NCBI GenBank assembly: GCA_002335845.1
Contig: DDCV01000097.1
Coordinates: 1-6,602 of the forward strand
Reading direction: 5' to 3'
Source: Rickettsiales bacterium UBA1997
Lineage (GTDB): Bacteria; Pseudomonadota; Alphaproteobacteria; Rickettsiales; UBA1997
DNA length: 6,602 nt
This document shows, one piece after another, positions 1-5,721 of this stretch; the first letter of the stretch is position 1; every line of letters starts with the position of its first letter. Made by a program: the position numbers and the translations under genes. The notes beneath the pieces were generated by a model that saw only the letters and a list, made by a program, of their open reading frames with translations, made no database searches and was not told where the DNA came from.

Positions 1-1041
1 GTTGATCCAATTGCTAATCCAAATTCTGCTTTAAATCGGCTGAATAGTAAGATGGTTGCTTTTTATGAATTAAATAAAGAAAGATTCAATCGTCATAAAA
101 GTAAAGAATTTTCCAGCGATATTGGTTCCGTAACTTCTAATGAAGCAGCTTTTGTTGTAGCTTCTAGTGATTTAAATCATGGCGCAGAAAATAAAAACCC
201 TTTTCCAGAACCGTTTGTTGGTGAGCATGCTATTGTTGATGGCGGAAAAATTGGAAGTTTAAAAAGCGAAGAAGAGGCTTGTCAGTATTTTCAATCTCTA
301 AGGAGTGGAGGTTATATAGGGGCGGATCCTAATCCAAGATGGGGTTGGGAAAAAGATGGTGACAAATTAATTATTCCAAGTCAAAGATATGATTACAAAA
401 AAGTTGAAAGCGAGATAGATTTAGAGCAAAAGAAGCTTGTTGATGCTTCAAATGAAAGTAGCGATGTTGCTAAAATTACTCTCTTGCAAGATAATGTCAA
501 TTCACAAAAGCAAGCTTACGATATGGTGCTTGAAATTCAGGATTTAAAAAATTCCGCTGATTTAGTTTATCATTCCAATCCATGGCATATGAGAACAAAT
601 AGCGATAAAAGGAGGGGTTCTAGTGTCATGGGAAGCGGTGGTGGAAGAGGGTCAATAGCCACAGAAACGCTAGAGATTGAGAGAATAAAACGTGAAGTTG
701 TCATCACTAATCCAGGCAGCAAAACTTTTTATGACCAAAAAAAAGAGCAGATGATTGAGAACATGGAGCAAGAATTATCTTTATTAAGTAGCGATTTCAG
801 AAATCGTAACGCTACATCAGATGATACTCCAAAACTCTATGCTATTGTAGAAAGAAATAGTGTTGCATTCACGAAAGGTGCTGGAAAAAATCCTTCGCCA
901 GAAGTTAGTGGCGCCTTGACATCAGAAAATAAAACCGGGATAATAAGGGGAAATACAAGATCTCTTATAAATAAATTTCAAGGTAATCATGCTGCGAGGG
1001 TTTTAAGCGAAGATAACAAAACAACAGGACCTTGTAGATAA
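1..1041 (+). CDS. Hypothetical protein, 5'-truncated by window edge; coiled-coil-like, Gly-rich hinge
   Basis: The frame is open from the first base (it reads VDPIANPNSALNRLNSK before the first Met at base 52), so the gene very likely begins upstream and Met-52 is only an internal methionine; 346 codons are visible. I do not recognise the family. Counting codons from base 1, a Trp/Pro-containing patch (NPRWGWEKDGD) lies near 111-121. A charged stretch with helix and coiled-coil character follows at about 130-187. A Gly-rich hinge (GSGGGRG) is at 211-217, a second charged helical stretch at about 220-265, and a polar tail ends in TTGPCR. No signal peptide can be judged because the N-terminus is missing, and no membrane segment is seen. 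The next gene starts 18 bases downstream in the same direction, so the two are probably co-transcribed. By context it could be a secreted effector, but nothing in its own sequence shows this. Confidence is high that it is coding and low for any role. Confidence 0.85.
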   Translation, partial: VDPIANPNSALNRLNSKMVAFYELNKERFNRHKSKEFSSDIGSVTSNEAAFVVASSDLNHGAENKNPFPEPFVGEHAIVDGGKIGSLKSEEEACQYFQSLRSGGYIGADPNPRWGWEKDGDKLIIPSQRYDYKKVESEIDLEQKKLVDASNESSDVAKITLLQDNVNSQKQAYDMVLEIQDLKNSADLVYHSNPWHMRTNSDKRRGSSVMGSGGGRGSIATETLEIERIKREVVITNPGSKTFYDQKKEQMIENMEQELSLLSSDFRNRNATSDDTPKLYAIVERNSVAFTKGAGKNPSPEVSGALTSENKTGIIRGNTRSLINKFQGNHAARVLSEDNKTTGPCR

Positions 1042-1059
1042 AAATTAAAATAAATATCG

Positions 1060-1758
1060 ATGAAAAAAGAATTGCCATTTGGTAAAGAGAGCGCCGAGAT
1101 GGAAGTTGGTTTTTTTAATGACCATAAAACAGCAAGAAGCCTTGTGATAGAGACCTCAATTGATTCTATAAATCAGATAGCGGAATCTTTTTCGAATTAT
1201 CAAGGAACCTTATTTAATATCACTAAAGGGTTGGCGGTTATTTCAAAAACTAGTGAAGGCTCAGAAGAGCGCAAAAAAATGAATATAATATTCAATACCA
1301 CTTATAATCTTACAGCAAATCCAGTTTTTTCAAGCGGAGCTACTGAAACTGCTATATTTGCTGCAGCAGCTCCGATTAAAAATCTAAAAGCTTTTTGCTT
1401 AGGTAAATTAGACAGCTTAAATCTTGGTAGTGTAATTGGTTTTAGAGAAATTACCGCAGATGAAACCAATAAGATAAAAGAATTTTTATTTCAAAATCTT
1501 AACTTGTTGTCTGGCTCTGTTAAAGAAAATATAAAATCCCAACAAGATTCAAGCGCTTTTACAAATCCCAATAATTTCTTCTTTAAAGAGCAGGAGCTCG
1601 ATGCTTATAATAAGATTATGGAGGTTGAAGGGGATTTAAAAAAAGAAAGGTTGGTAGTGGGCACTGGTTTTGGCCGCAGACCATCAAGCAGTCCTAGCGT
1701 AAAACAGTTCGGATTTTTGTCTCAGGCAAAGCAATTGCAATGTTGTGTAATATCTTAG
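1060..1758 (+). CDS. Hypothetical protein with C-terminal CaaX box (CCVIS); candidate host-prenylated effector
   Basis: This is a 232-residue protein of no family I recognise. It starts at the ATG 18 bases after the upstream stop; no clear Shine-Dalgarno is visible. There is no signal peptide. The body (about 1-190) looks mixed alpha/beta, with an Ala-rich hydrophobic patch (FAAAAPIKNL) near 100-109 too short and broken to be a membrane span. From about 199 the protein becomes a flexible linker (GTGFGRRPSSSPSV), followed by SQAKQLQ and the final residues CCVIS. Cys229-Val-Ile-Ser is a textbook CaaX shape: two aliphatic residues, then Ser, which in eukaryotes favours farnesyltransferase. Cys228 beside it recalls RhoB (CCKVL), where an upstream Cys is palmitoylated. 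Bacteria lack protein prenyltransferases, but some Legionella effectors, such as AnkB, use host prenylation for membrane anchoring. By analogy this protein may be injected and lipidated in a host. The coding call is solid; function is inference. Confidence 0.85.
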   Translation: MKKELPFGKESAEMEVGFFNDHKTARSLVIETSIDSINQIAESFSNYQGTLFNITKGLAVISKTSEGSEERKKMNIIFNTTYNLTANPVFSSGATETAIFAAAAPIKNLKAFCLGKLDSLNLGSVIGFREITADETNKIKEFLFQNLNLLSGSVKENIKSQQDSSAFTNPNNFFFKEQELDAYNKIMEVEGDLKKERLVVGTGFGRRPSSSPSVKQFGFLSQAKQLQCCVIS

Positions 1759-1889
1759 TCTTTGTGAGATAATATCTTTACAATATTTTGGTGCAACTCT
1801 TTATTGCCACAAGCTAAAACTCTAACATGAGATTTTAAATCTAAATCATTTCCTTGCCAATCAGTTATAATTCCGCCAGCTTCTTCAAT
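1755..1889 (-). pseudogene. C-terminal remnant of inositol monophosphatase / histidinol-phosphatase (HisN-type)
   Basis: Read on the - strand from 1889 to 1755 there are 44 codons and a TAA stop. It begins IEEAGGIITDWQGND, then RVLACGNKELHQNIVKIL. This matches the well-known C-terminus of inositol monophosphatase superfamily proteins, where E-x-A-G-G-x-(I/V)-T-D-W-x-G is followed by a segment of the type R-V-(L/V)-A-(A/S)-G-(D/N)-x-x-L-H; the H-containing end is most like HisN. In the family this domain is a Mg-dependent phosphatase of about 260 residues. Here the catalytic N-terminal two thirds are absent, and beyond 1889 the frame hits several stops. A possible frameshifted continuation (PYNL, then LIDII; family form roughly PYD-x-x-AL-x-P-(I/V)-(I/V)) reaches about 1929. 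It is therefore a decayed fragment, not a working gene. Its stop overlaps the stop codon of the convergent + strand gene by three bases. Confidence 0.8.
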
Positions 1890-2034
1890 TTATTATATCA
1901 ATTAACCCCCTCCGCCATAAATTATATGGGACTTGGTATAAGAAGCTGATGGCTGTGCAAATGTCTTTAAGATGCAAAAATATTAAAATATTCTTTACAT
2001 TGTGCCAAAATTATACTACTATTAGCTGCGTCAC
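1890..2034. other. Decayed AT-rich spacer, no convincing gene
   Basis: This stretch lies between the HisN-type remnant and the next + strand gene. The left end (1890-1929) may hold frameshifted hisN sequence on the - strand. An open frame from ATG 1949 joins the downstream gene, but it would add 38 Tyr/Ile/Cys-rich residues unlike the rest of that protein, so I do not call it coding. A motif at 1926-1942 resembles the end of the palindrome at 5466-5626. No convincing -35/-10 pair with normal spacing was found. Confidence 0.5.
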
Positions 2035-2052
2035 TAATATTTATAAATATTA
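2035..2052. promoter_or_regulatory. 18-bp perfect palindrome just upstream of a start codon
   Basis: TAATATTTATAAATATTA is its own reverse complement over all 18 bases and ends 10 bases before the ATG at 2063. It could be an operator or a small hairpin over the ribosome-binding region. It consists only of A and T in an AT-rich genome, so chance is a serious alternative. Confidence 0.3.
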
Positions 2053-2062
2053 TTATAAAATA

Positions 2063-4042
2063 ATGCCACTAACTGATAAAGAAAAAAGCGAGATTAATAG
2101 TTTTCTTACCACTGTCTGCGCCCCTAATAAAAATAGAAGCCCTATTGCGCCAGGGTCATCAGGTCGGCTAATTGATAGCCTAAAGTCCCCGCAGAAAAAG
2201 ACTCCAATGAATAAAGAGCAGTTTGTTAATCTGTTTGATGAATCAAAAGCGAAAATATTTGGAAATGTGGATGATGCAGCACGAAATAAACAACATACTC
2301 CATTTGAGAAGTTTAAGAGTGAGCTTAAAAAAGTAATCCCTAATAATACAGTAATAAATAAAATTACTAGAAGTCGCCTTAATACTTTTTTAAGTCAAGA
2401 AAGTGAAGCTCTAGATAGTAAAGAGTTGAAAGAAATAAAAGGGATGATAGGGCGTGAAGTAGATGCTTTAAAAACAGAAGCCGAGGAATATTTTGATGAA
2501 TTTCAAGTAACCAACAGTGCTATTGATGGCAAATTTAACAATCTCAGAACTTCACCGCCACCACCAAGATTCGATATTCGTCCAGCATCTTCAATAAGAG
2601 GAGAATTGAATGAAGCTCAACAACGTGGGACAGGTGACCCAAGGCAAGACGATAATAAATCAGCAGCTGTAAGTAGGCCAGCTAACAGACTAAGGAAAGA
2701 AACTAATCGAGGGGCTTTTGGTCGTGGATCAGCAACTGAAGTTTCAGTTTCAGCTCAGTTAGGTTTTGCTGATTCTAAGGAAGTGGCAGAGTCAAGCGCA
2801 GTGGATTTAAATCAAAATCCAGCAAATCAAACTAATCAAACTAAAGTACAATTATCTGATGAAGCTGATAGAATTAGGTGGCGAATTGCGACCGGAAATA
2901 ATGCTTATCGCAATAGTGGCTCACTTACAATAACCAGCCCTTCACCACGATCTAATCCACCTTTAATATTTAAGGAAGCAAATCCATTTTTTCAAGATGC
3001 CAAAGATATTGGTCGTGCAACAGAAGGTTTGAAAGCTGAATCATTATTTCCACAATCTCCACAATCTACACAATCTACACAATCTACACAATATCTAGCT
3101 GAAATATCAAAATCTTGGACGCCAGCACTAGCAGAAAAGCCAAGAAATAATGTTACATCTTTTGCAGATAAGATTGCACAACAGACTCAAGCACTACTTC
3201 TTGAAGCGCAAGCTAGTCTTGGATTATTTGAAATTGACATTGTTACTTTAAATGGAGTAAATTTCATTAAATTCATTAATGATGAACAAGAGAAAGATGG
3301 CCCAAAAAAATTTGCCATATCAGATGGCCTTTTTGGTGCAACTGATCTATTTGGTGCTAGTAATGATATTAAAATGATTTCTAACGCATTCAATGATGAC
3401 CAAGAAGCGGGCGCTCGAGACCAAAGCGGCCCCGCCAAACATGGGACTGATAATCGTGAAGTAGTTATTGTGCGAAAAAATTTTTCAGATTTTGATGAAC
3501 AAACTCAACTCTATCTCCACGCCGCTTTTAAAGATGTTAGATGCAAAATGTCGGCCATTATGAAAGATGAATTATTTAGTAAATTTGATAATGATATCAA
3601 CAAATCTTATGATTTTTTTGCTCAATTACTTACTGCTTTAAAGTCAGAAAATTGCGACCCAAGTCAATATGCTCAAAGAGAGTATGAGGAGTTTCAAAAT
3701 TTTATTCAAAATAAAAGAATTATTAATTTACCAGGCAAAGTCGGCATTTATAAACTTGCCCTTAGTGGAAAAATTGAGATTTCAGAAACCGTAAATTTTA
3801 TGGAATTTCCACTAGATTTAATTCTGATAGATCTTACTGGTTTAAAAGATTTGCCGCCAGATCAATTGAACAATAAAATTACTGATAACCTCAATAGCAT
3901 AGCTGCTGCCTCTCTCAAATATAAGACAAAAGACAAAGCGCTCCTGAGTCAAGTTAATTCAAATCGGCCGTCAGGAGCAACCAGTCCTCAATCAGGAGAT
4001 TTGGCAATGGCAGGAAAAGAGATGAGTGGCGCAAGGCAATGA
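2063..4042 (+). CDS. Hypothetical multi-domain protein with repeat-bearing disordered middle; paralogue of downstream gene
   Basis: The start is set at ATG 2063 (MPLTDKEKSEINSF), giving 659 residues. An in-frame ATG at 1949 would add 38 residues of a different, Tyr/Ile/Cys-rich character that begin in decayed sequence. No Shine-Dalgarno supports either start. Layout: a charged helical N-terminal region (about 1-150) with acidic helices around 115-148; a long, probably disordered Ser/Asn/Gln/Pro-rich middle (about 150-360) with SPPPPRF at 164-170 and five PQS/TQS triplets at 330-344; a C-terminal folded region (about 365-625); and a small-residue tail ending MSGARQ. The C-terminal region shares FIKFI (401), DGLFG (421) and GIYKL (561), followed by FPLD (582), with the next gene, so the two are divergent paralogues there. 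No signal peptide, membrane span or known catalytic motif is seen. I do not recognise the family. A secreted effector is plausible from the context and low-complexity composition only. Confidence 0.88.
   Translation: MPLTDKEKSEINSFLTTVCAPNKNRSPIAPGSSGRLIDSLKSPQKKTPMNKEQFVNLFDESKAKIFGNVDDAARNKQHTPFEKFKSELKKVIPNNTVINKITRSRLNTFLSQESEALDSKELKEIKGMIGREVDALKTEAEEYFDEFQVTNSAIDGKFNNLRTSPPPPRFDIRPASSIRGELNEAQQRGTGDPRQDDNKSAAVSRPANRLRKETNRGAFGRGSATEVSVSAQLGFADSKEVAESSAVDLNQNPANQTNQTKVQLSDEADRIRWRIATGNNAYRNSGSLTITSPSPRSNPPLIFKEANPFFQDAKDIGRATEGLKAESLFPQSPQSTQSTQSTQYLAEISKSWTPALAEKPRNNVTSFADKIAQQTQALLLEAQASLGLFEIDIVTLNGVNFIKFINDEQEKDGPKKFAISDGLFGATDLFGASNDIKMISNAFNDDQEAGARDQSGPAKHGTDNREVVIVRKNFSDFDEQTQLYLHAAFKDVRCKMSAIMKDELFSKFDNDINKSYDFFAQLLTALKSENCDPSQYAQREYEEFQNFIQNKRIINLPGKVGIYKLALSGKIEISETVNFMEFPLDLILIDLTGLKDLPPDQLNNKITDNLNSIAAASLKYKTKDKALLSQVNSNRPSGATSPQSGDLAMAGKEMSGARQ
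3050..3094 (+). repeat. 9-bp tandem repeat, five copies, in frame
   Basis: Five consecutive 9-bp units occur (ccacaatct twice, acacaatct twice, then acacaatat). They encode PQS PQS TQS TQS TQY at residues 330-344 of the surrounding protein. The unit is a multiple of three, so copy-number change by slippage would lengthen or shorten the linker without breaking the frame. Confidence 0.9.
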
Positions 4043-4054
4043 TTGCGATTGGGT

Positions 4055-4169
4055 ATTAAAAGACTTTTGCACAACTGAAGTTACAAGTAAAGCAGCCTGA
4101 TTTTTGGCTAGTTTTTAGATAAAATTAGCCAAAAATCAAACTACTTCATTTGCGCAAAACTCTTTAAAT
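4055..4169. repeat. Nested palindromic element (MITE-like or double hairpin)
   Basis: Outer arms 4055-4080 and 4144-4169 are inverted repeats matching at 22 of 26 positions (19 of 22 in the inner part). Inside lies a second inverted repeat: 4098-4110 and 4126-4138 pair perfectly over 13 bp (tgatttttggcta), extended by one G-U and four A-U pairs to an 18-bp stem with a 5-base loop (4116-4120). The two stems are separated asymmetrically (17 bases on the left, 5 on the right). Terminal inverted repeats, no coding capacity and position just after a stop codon fit a small non-autonomous insertion. In RNA it would also fold strongly and could end or protect the upstream mRNA, although no T-tract follows the stem. 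I could not identify a target-site duplication. Confidence 0.7.
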
Positions 4170-4256
4170 TAGATGAATTTTGTGTGAAAAAACTCATAAT
4201 TTAATTTATTATTTAAATAGATATTTCACCAAAAAATAACATTTTTGATTATTTTT

Positions 4257-5357
4257 ATGAGAAGCGATGATAGTAAAATAGTGAAAGAAGTTAGTCTTCA
4301 AGCGCCAGAAGGGAATCTTACTAGCTCTTTTGTATTGGGGGGTAGTGAAGATTTAGAAGGTCAAAAAGAATTTGGATTTACATCAGTTGCGACTAGGGTG
4401 AGTCAATTTAAAGATAGTGCAGAAAGGCTTTTTAGTGAAGTTAATAATCAATCACCAGCAAAGAGATCAGAAAGATCAGATTTAGCATTAGCTACTAAAG
4501 AATTAGAAAATTGGAATATAGAATGCGTTGAATATCAAGATGAATACAAATTCAATGCTATAAAATTCATCAGCTTAGTTGATAATAAATTTTCTTTTGC
4601 CGTTCCCGATGGTTTGTTTGGAAAATCTCTGGATCCAAGCAGTCTGGATCCAAGCAAACATTTTGATATTCCACTCACTAAAAAAGTAACGCTCTTTGAC
4701 AAAATAATAAATGATTACAGATCAAAAACTGCTAATACCAATACAAGATTAAAAGTGGAGACGCCGCAGACAGTAGATGGCTCCACTAAATACATTGATA
4801 GCAAAGAGCCAGAAATTATAACCGGTCTCTATAATATAATAATTGATGTCAAAAATTTGATAGGATCTTTAGTTATCAATAGAGTGTTTTTTCATGAGTT
4901 AAATTTGGAGAATGTAAAAGAATTGTTAACTTTTCTTGATAAAAAAAATAAAGGAGAACTTAACAATCAACCACCGAATTTTGACGAGCAAACTTTGCAA
5001 AAAATAAAGCTGTTTATCGTAGGTAATGAAAAGCAACAAATTGCTGATATAGGAAGTATGATTTCTAAGCTAGGAATATATGGGTTAAAAGAAGATAATT
5101 CTATTAATTATAAAGAGCGATTCTCGGTAGAGAAATTACCATTTGATCACATTAACGCAACTATTTCAAGATTTTACAATGTAACAGAAGAACAACAAAA
5201 TCTCCAAAAGTTAATGCATAATAACTCAGTTGTGAGTAAAATTGCAGAGGCCAGGTTGTATGAAGATATGATGAAACAATCTACAAAACCTAGCCCCTCG
5301 CTAAACAATGCAGGAGCGAAAACATTACGGGGAGGCGCAGCAAGGGGCACGGGTTAA
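4257..5357 (+). CDS. Hypothetical protein, divergent paralogue of the upstream gene's C-terminal domain
   Basis: The start is chosen at ATG 4257 (MRSDDSKIVKEV), giving 366 residues; a TTG at 4245 would add only LIIF-type residues and is less likely. No clear ribosome-binding site is seen. I do not recognise the family. The segment from about residue 80 to 300 matches the C-terminal region of the upstream 659-residue protein: FNAIKFI (99-105) against VNFIKFI, FAVPDGLFG (114-122) against FAISDGLFG, and KLGIYGL (271-277) against KVGIYKL. Next comes LPFD (294-297) against FPLD, with the same 22-residue step from the GIY glycine to the proline. It lacks the long disordered middle of its neighbour, so it is the compact version of the module. 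SLDPS is duplicated at 125-134. The tail is Ser/Pro- then Gly/Ala/Arg-rich and ends RGGAARGTG. No signal peptide or membrane span is seen. A terminator follows about 40 bases downstream. Confidence 0.88.
   Translation: MRSDDSKIVKEVSLQAPEGNLTSSFVLGGSEDLEGQKEFGFTSVATRVSQFKDSAERLFSEVNNQSPAKRSERSDLALATKELENWNIECVEYQDEYKFNAIKFISLVDNKFSFAVPDGLFGKSLDPSSLDPSKHFDIPLTKKVTLFDKIINDYRSKTANTNTRLKVETPQTVDGSTKYIDSKEPEIITGLYNIIIDVKNLIGSLVINRVFFHELNLENVKELLTFLDKKNKGELNNQPPNFDEQTLQKIKLFIVGNEKQQIADIGSMISKLGIYGLKEDNSINYKERFSVEKLPFDHINATISRFYNVTEEQQNLQKLMHNNSVVSKIAEARLYEDMMKQSTKPSPSLNNAGAKTLRGGAARGTG
4628..4657 (+). repeat. 15-bp tandem duplication in frame
   Basis: Two adjacent 15-bp units, tctggatccaagcag and tctggatccaagcaa, differ only at the last base and encode SLDPS twice just after the shared DGLFG motif. 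The near identity suggests a recent slippage duplication. It adds five residues to a variable linker and keeps the frame. Confidence 0.85.
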
Positions 5358-5370
5358 TAGTAATCAAAAT

Positions 5371-5391
5371 AAGATTTTATCTCAAAATCTT
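5371..5391. repeat. Small hairpin after the stop codon
   Basis: The arms aagatttt (5371-5378) and aaaatctt (5384-5391) are perfect inverted repeats around a 5-base loop. It lies between the stop codon and the strong terminator and has few G-C pairs, so it is at most an accessory mRNA 3' structure. Confidence 0.45.
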
Positions 5392-5398
5392 GAGGCAT

Positions 5399-5430
5399 AA
5401 AAATTTTCGCCCTCGGGGCGAAAATTTTTT
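5399..5430 (+). terminator. Intrinsic terminator, probably bidirectional
   Basis: A perfect 14-bp stem (5399-5412 with 5416-5429) has a G-C-rich top (cgccc/gggcg), a 3-base loop and a run of six T at 5425-5430. It sits about 40 bases after the stop at 5357, so it very likely ends that transcript. The left arm starts with five A, giving a T-run on the opposite strand, so it could also work for leftward transcripts. Confidence 0.9.
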
Positions 5431-5465
5431 GCAAAACTGTTATTATTAGATTGAGTGCAAAAGTA

Positions 5466-5626
5466 ATACCATTTCCCACCTTTAATACTACATTTAATCA
5501 AATTAGTTTTGAGGATAAAATTTAAGCAATAAATCTTGTGTATAGTGATATACATAAGATTTATTGCTTAAATTTTAGACCAAAAATAAGAAGGTTAAAT
5601 GTAGTATTAAAGATGGGAAATGGTAT
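5466..5626. repeat. 161-bp near-perfect palindrome (MITE-like element)
   Basis: Outer arms 5466-5495 and 5597-5626 are 30-bp inverted repeats differing at a single base (ataccatttccc at the left tip, gggaaatggtat at the right). Inner arms 5516-5537 and 5556-5577 are a perfect 22-bp inverted repeat, which extends by seven more pairs (one G-U) to a 29-bp stem closed by the tetraloop gtga (5545-5548). Between outer and inner stems lie about 20 bases per side that pair only partly. It has no coding capacity of its own. The size, long terminal inverted repeats and intergenic position fit a non-autonomous transposable element; as RNA it would be one very long hairpin. No clear target-site duplication is visible. 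Confidence 0.85.
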
Positions 5627-5647
5627 AAACCCATTGAAAAAAAACAC

Positions 5648-5676
5648 TTGCAAGAAATCAAAATTTTTGCTATGCT
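5648..5676 (+). promoter_or_regulatory. Candidate sigma-70-type promoter
   Basis: TTGCAA (5648-5653), an exact 17-base spacer and TATGCT (5671-5676) match the -35 and -10 consensus at 4 of 6 bases each. Transcription would start near 5683, leaving a leader of about 40 bases before the ATG at 5722. It lies downstream of both the terminator and the palindrome, so the next gene probably has its own promoter. The hexamers are approximate, so confidence is moderate. Confidence 0.5.
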
Positions 5677-5694
5677 GAAAATAGCAATTTTTTT
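5667..5694 (+). terminator. Weak hairpin plus T-run overlapping the promoter
   Basis: ttgctat (5667-5673) pairs with atagcaa (5681-5687) over a 7-base loop, followed directly by seven T (5688-5694). The layout is that of an intrinsic terminator, but the stem has only two G-C pairs. It overlaps the candidate -10 box, so it could only act on transcripts arriving from upstream, helping to insulate the next gene. Confidence 0.3.
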
Positions 5695-5721
5695 ATTAAT
5701 TATAACTAAATAGTTTATCAG

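Noticed and set aside
1018..1041. C-terminal Cys of the first protein (GPCR end) as a lipidation site
   Set aside because: Cys followed by one Arg does not form CaaX, CC or CXC; it is probably incidental.
1949..2062. 38-residue N-terminal extension of the 659-residue protein
   Set aside because: It is in frame and open, but Tyr/Ile/Cys-rich unlike the remainder, begins in decayed sequence and has no ribosome-binding site. The ATG at 2063 starts a normal polar, charged N-terminus.
3050..3094. CRISPR-like array
   Set aside because: The units are 9 bp, contiguous and in coding frame; there are no spacers. No CRISPR array or cas gene is seen in the window.
3187..3438. 83-residue open frame on the - strand
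   Set aside because: It lies wholly inside the well-supported 659-residue + strand gene, antisense to its shared domain, with no homology or start signal of its own.
4245..4256. TTG start for the 366-residue gene
   Set aside because: An ATG lies 12 bases downstream in frame. The extra residues are encoded by an AT-rich run and nothing supports the rarer start codon.
4170..4256. Promoter upstream of the 366-residue gene
   Set aside because: TTGTGT and CATAAT occur but are only 9 bases apart. AT-richness offers many weak hexamers and none has proper spacing, so no call was made.
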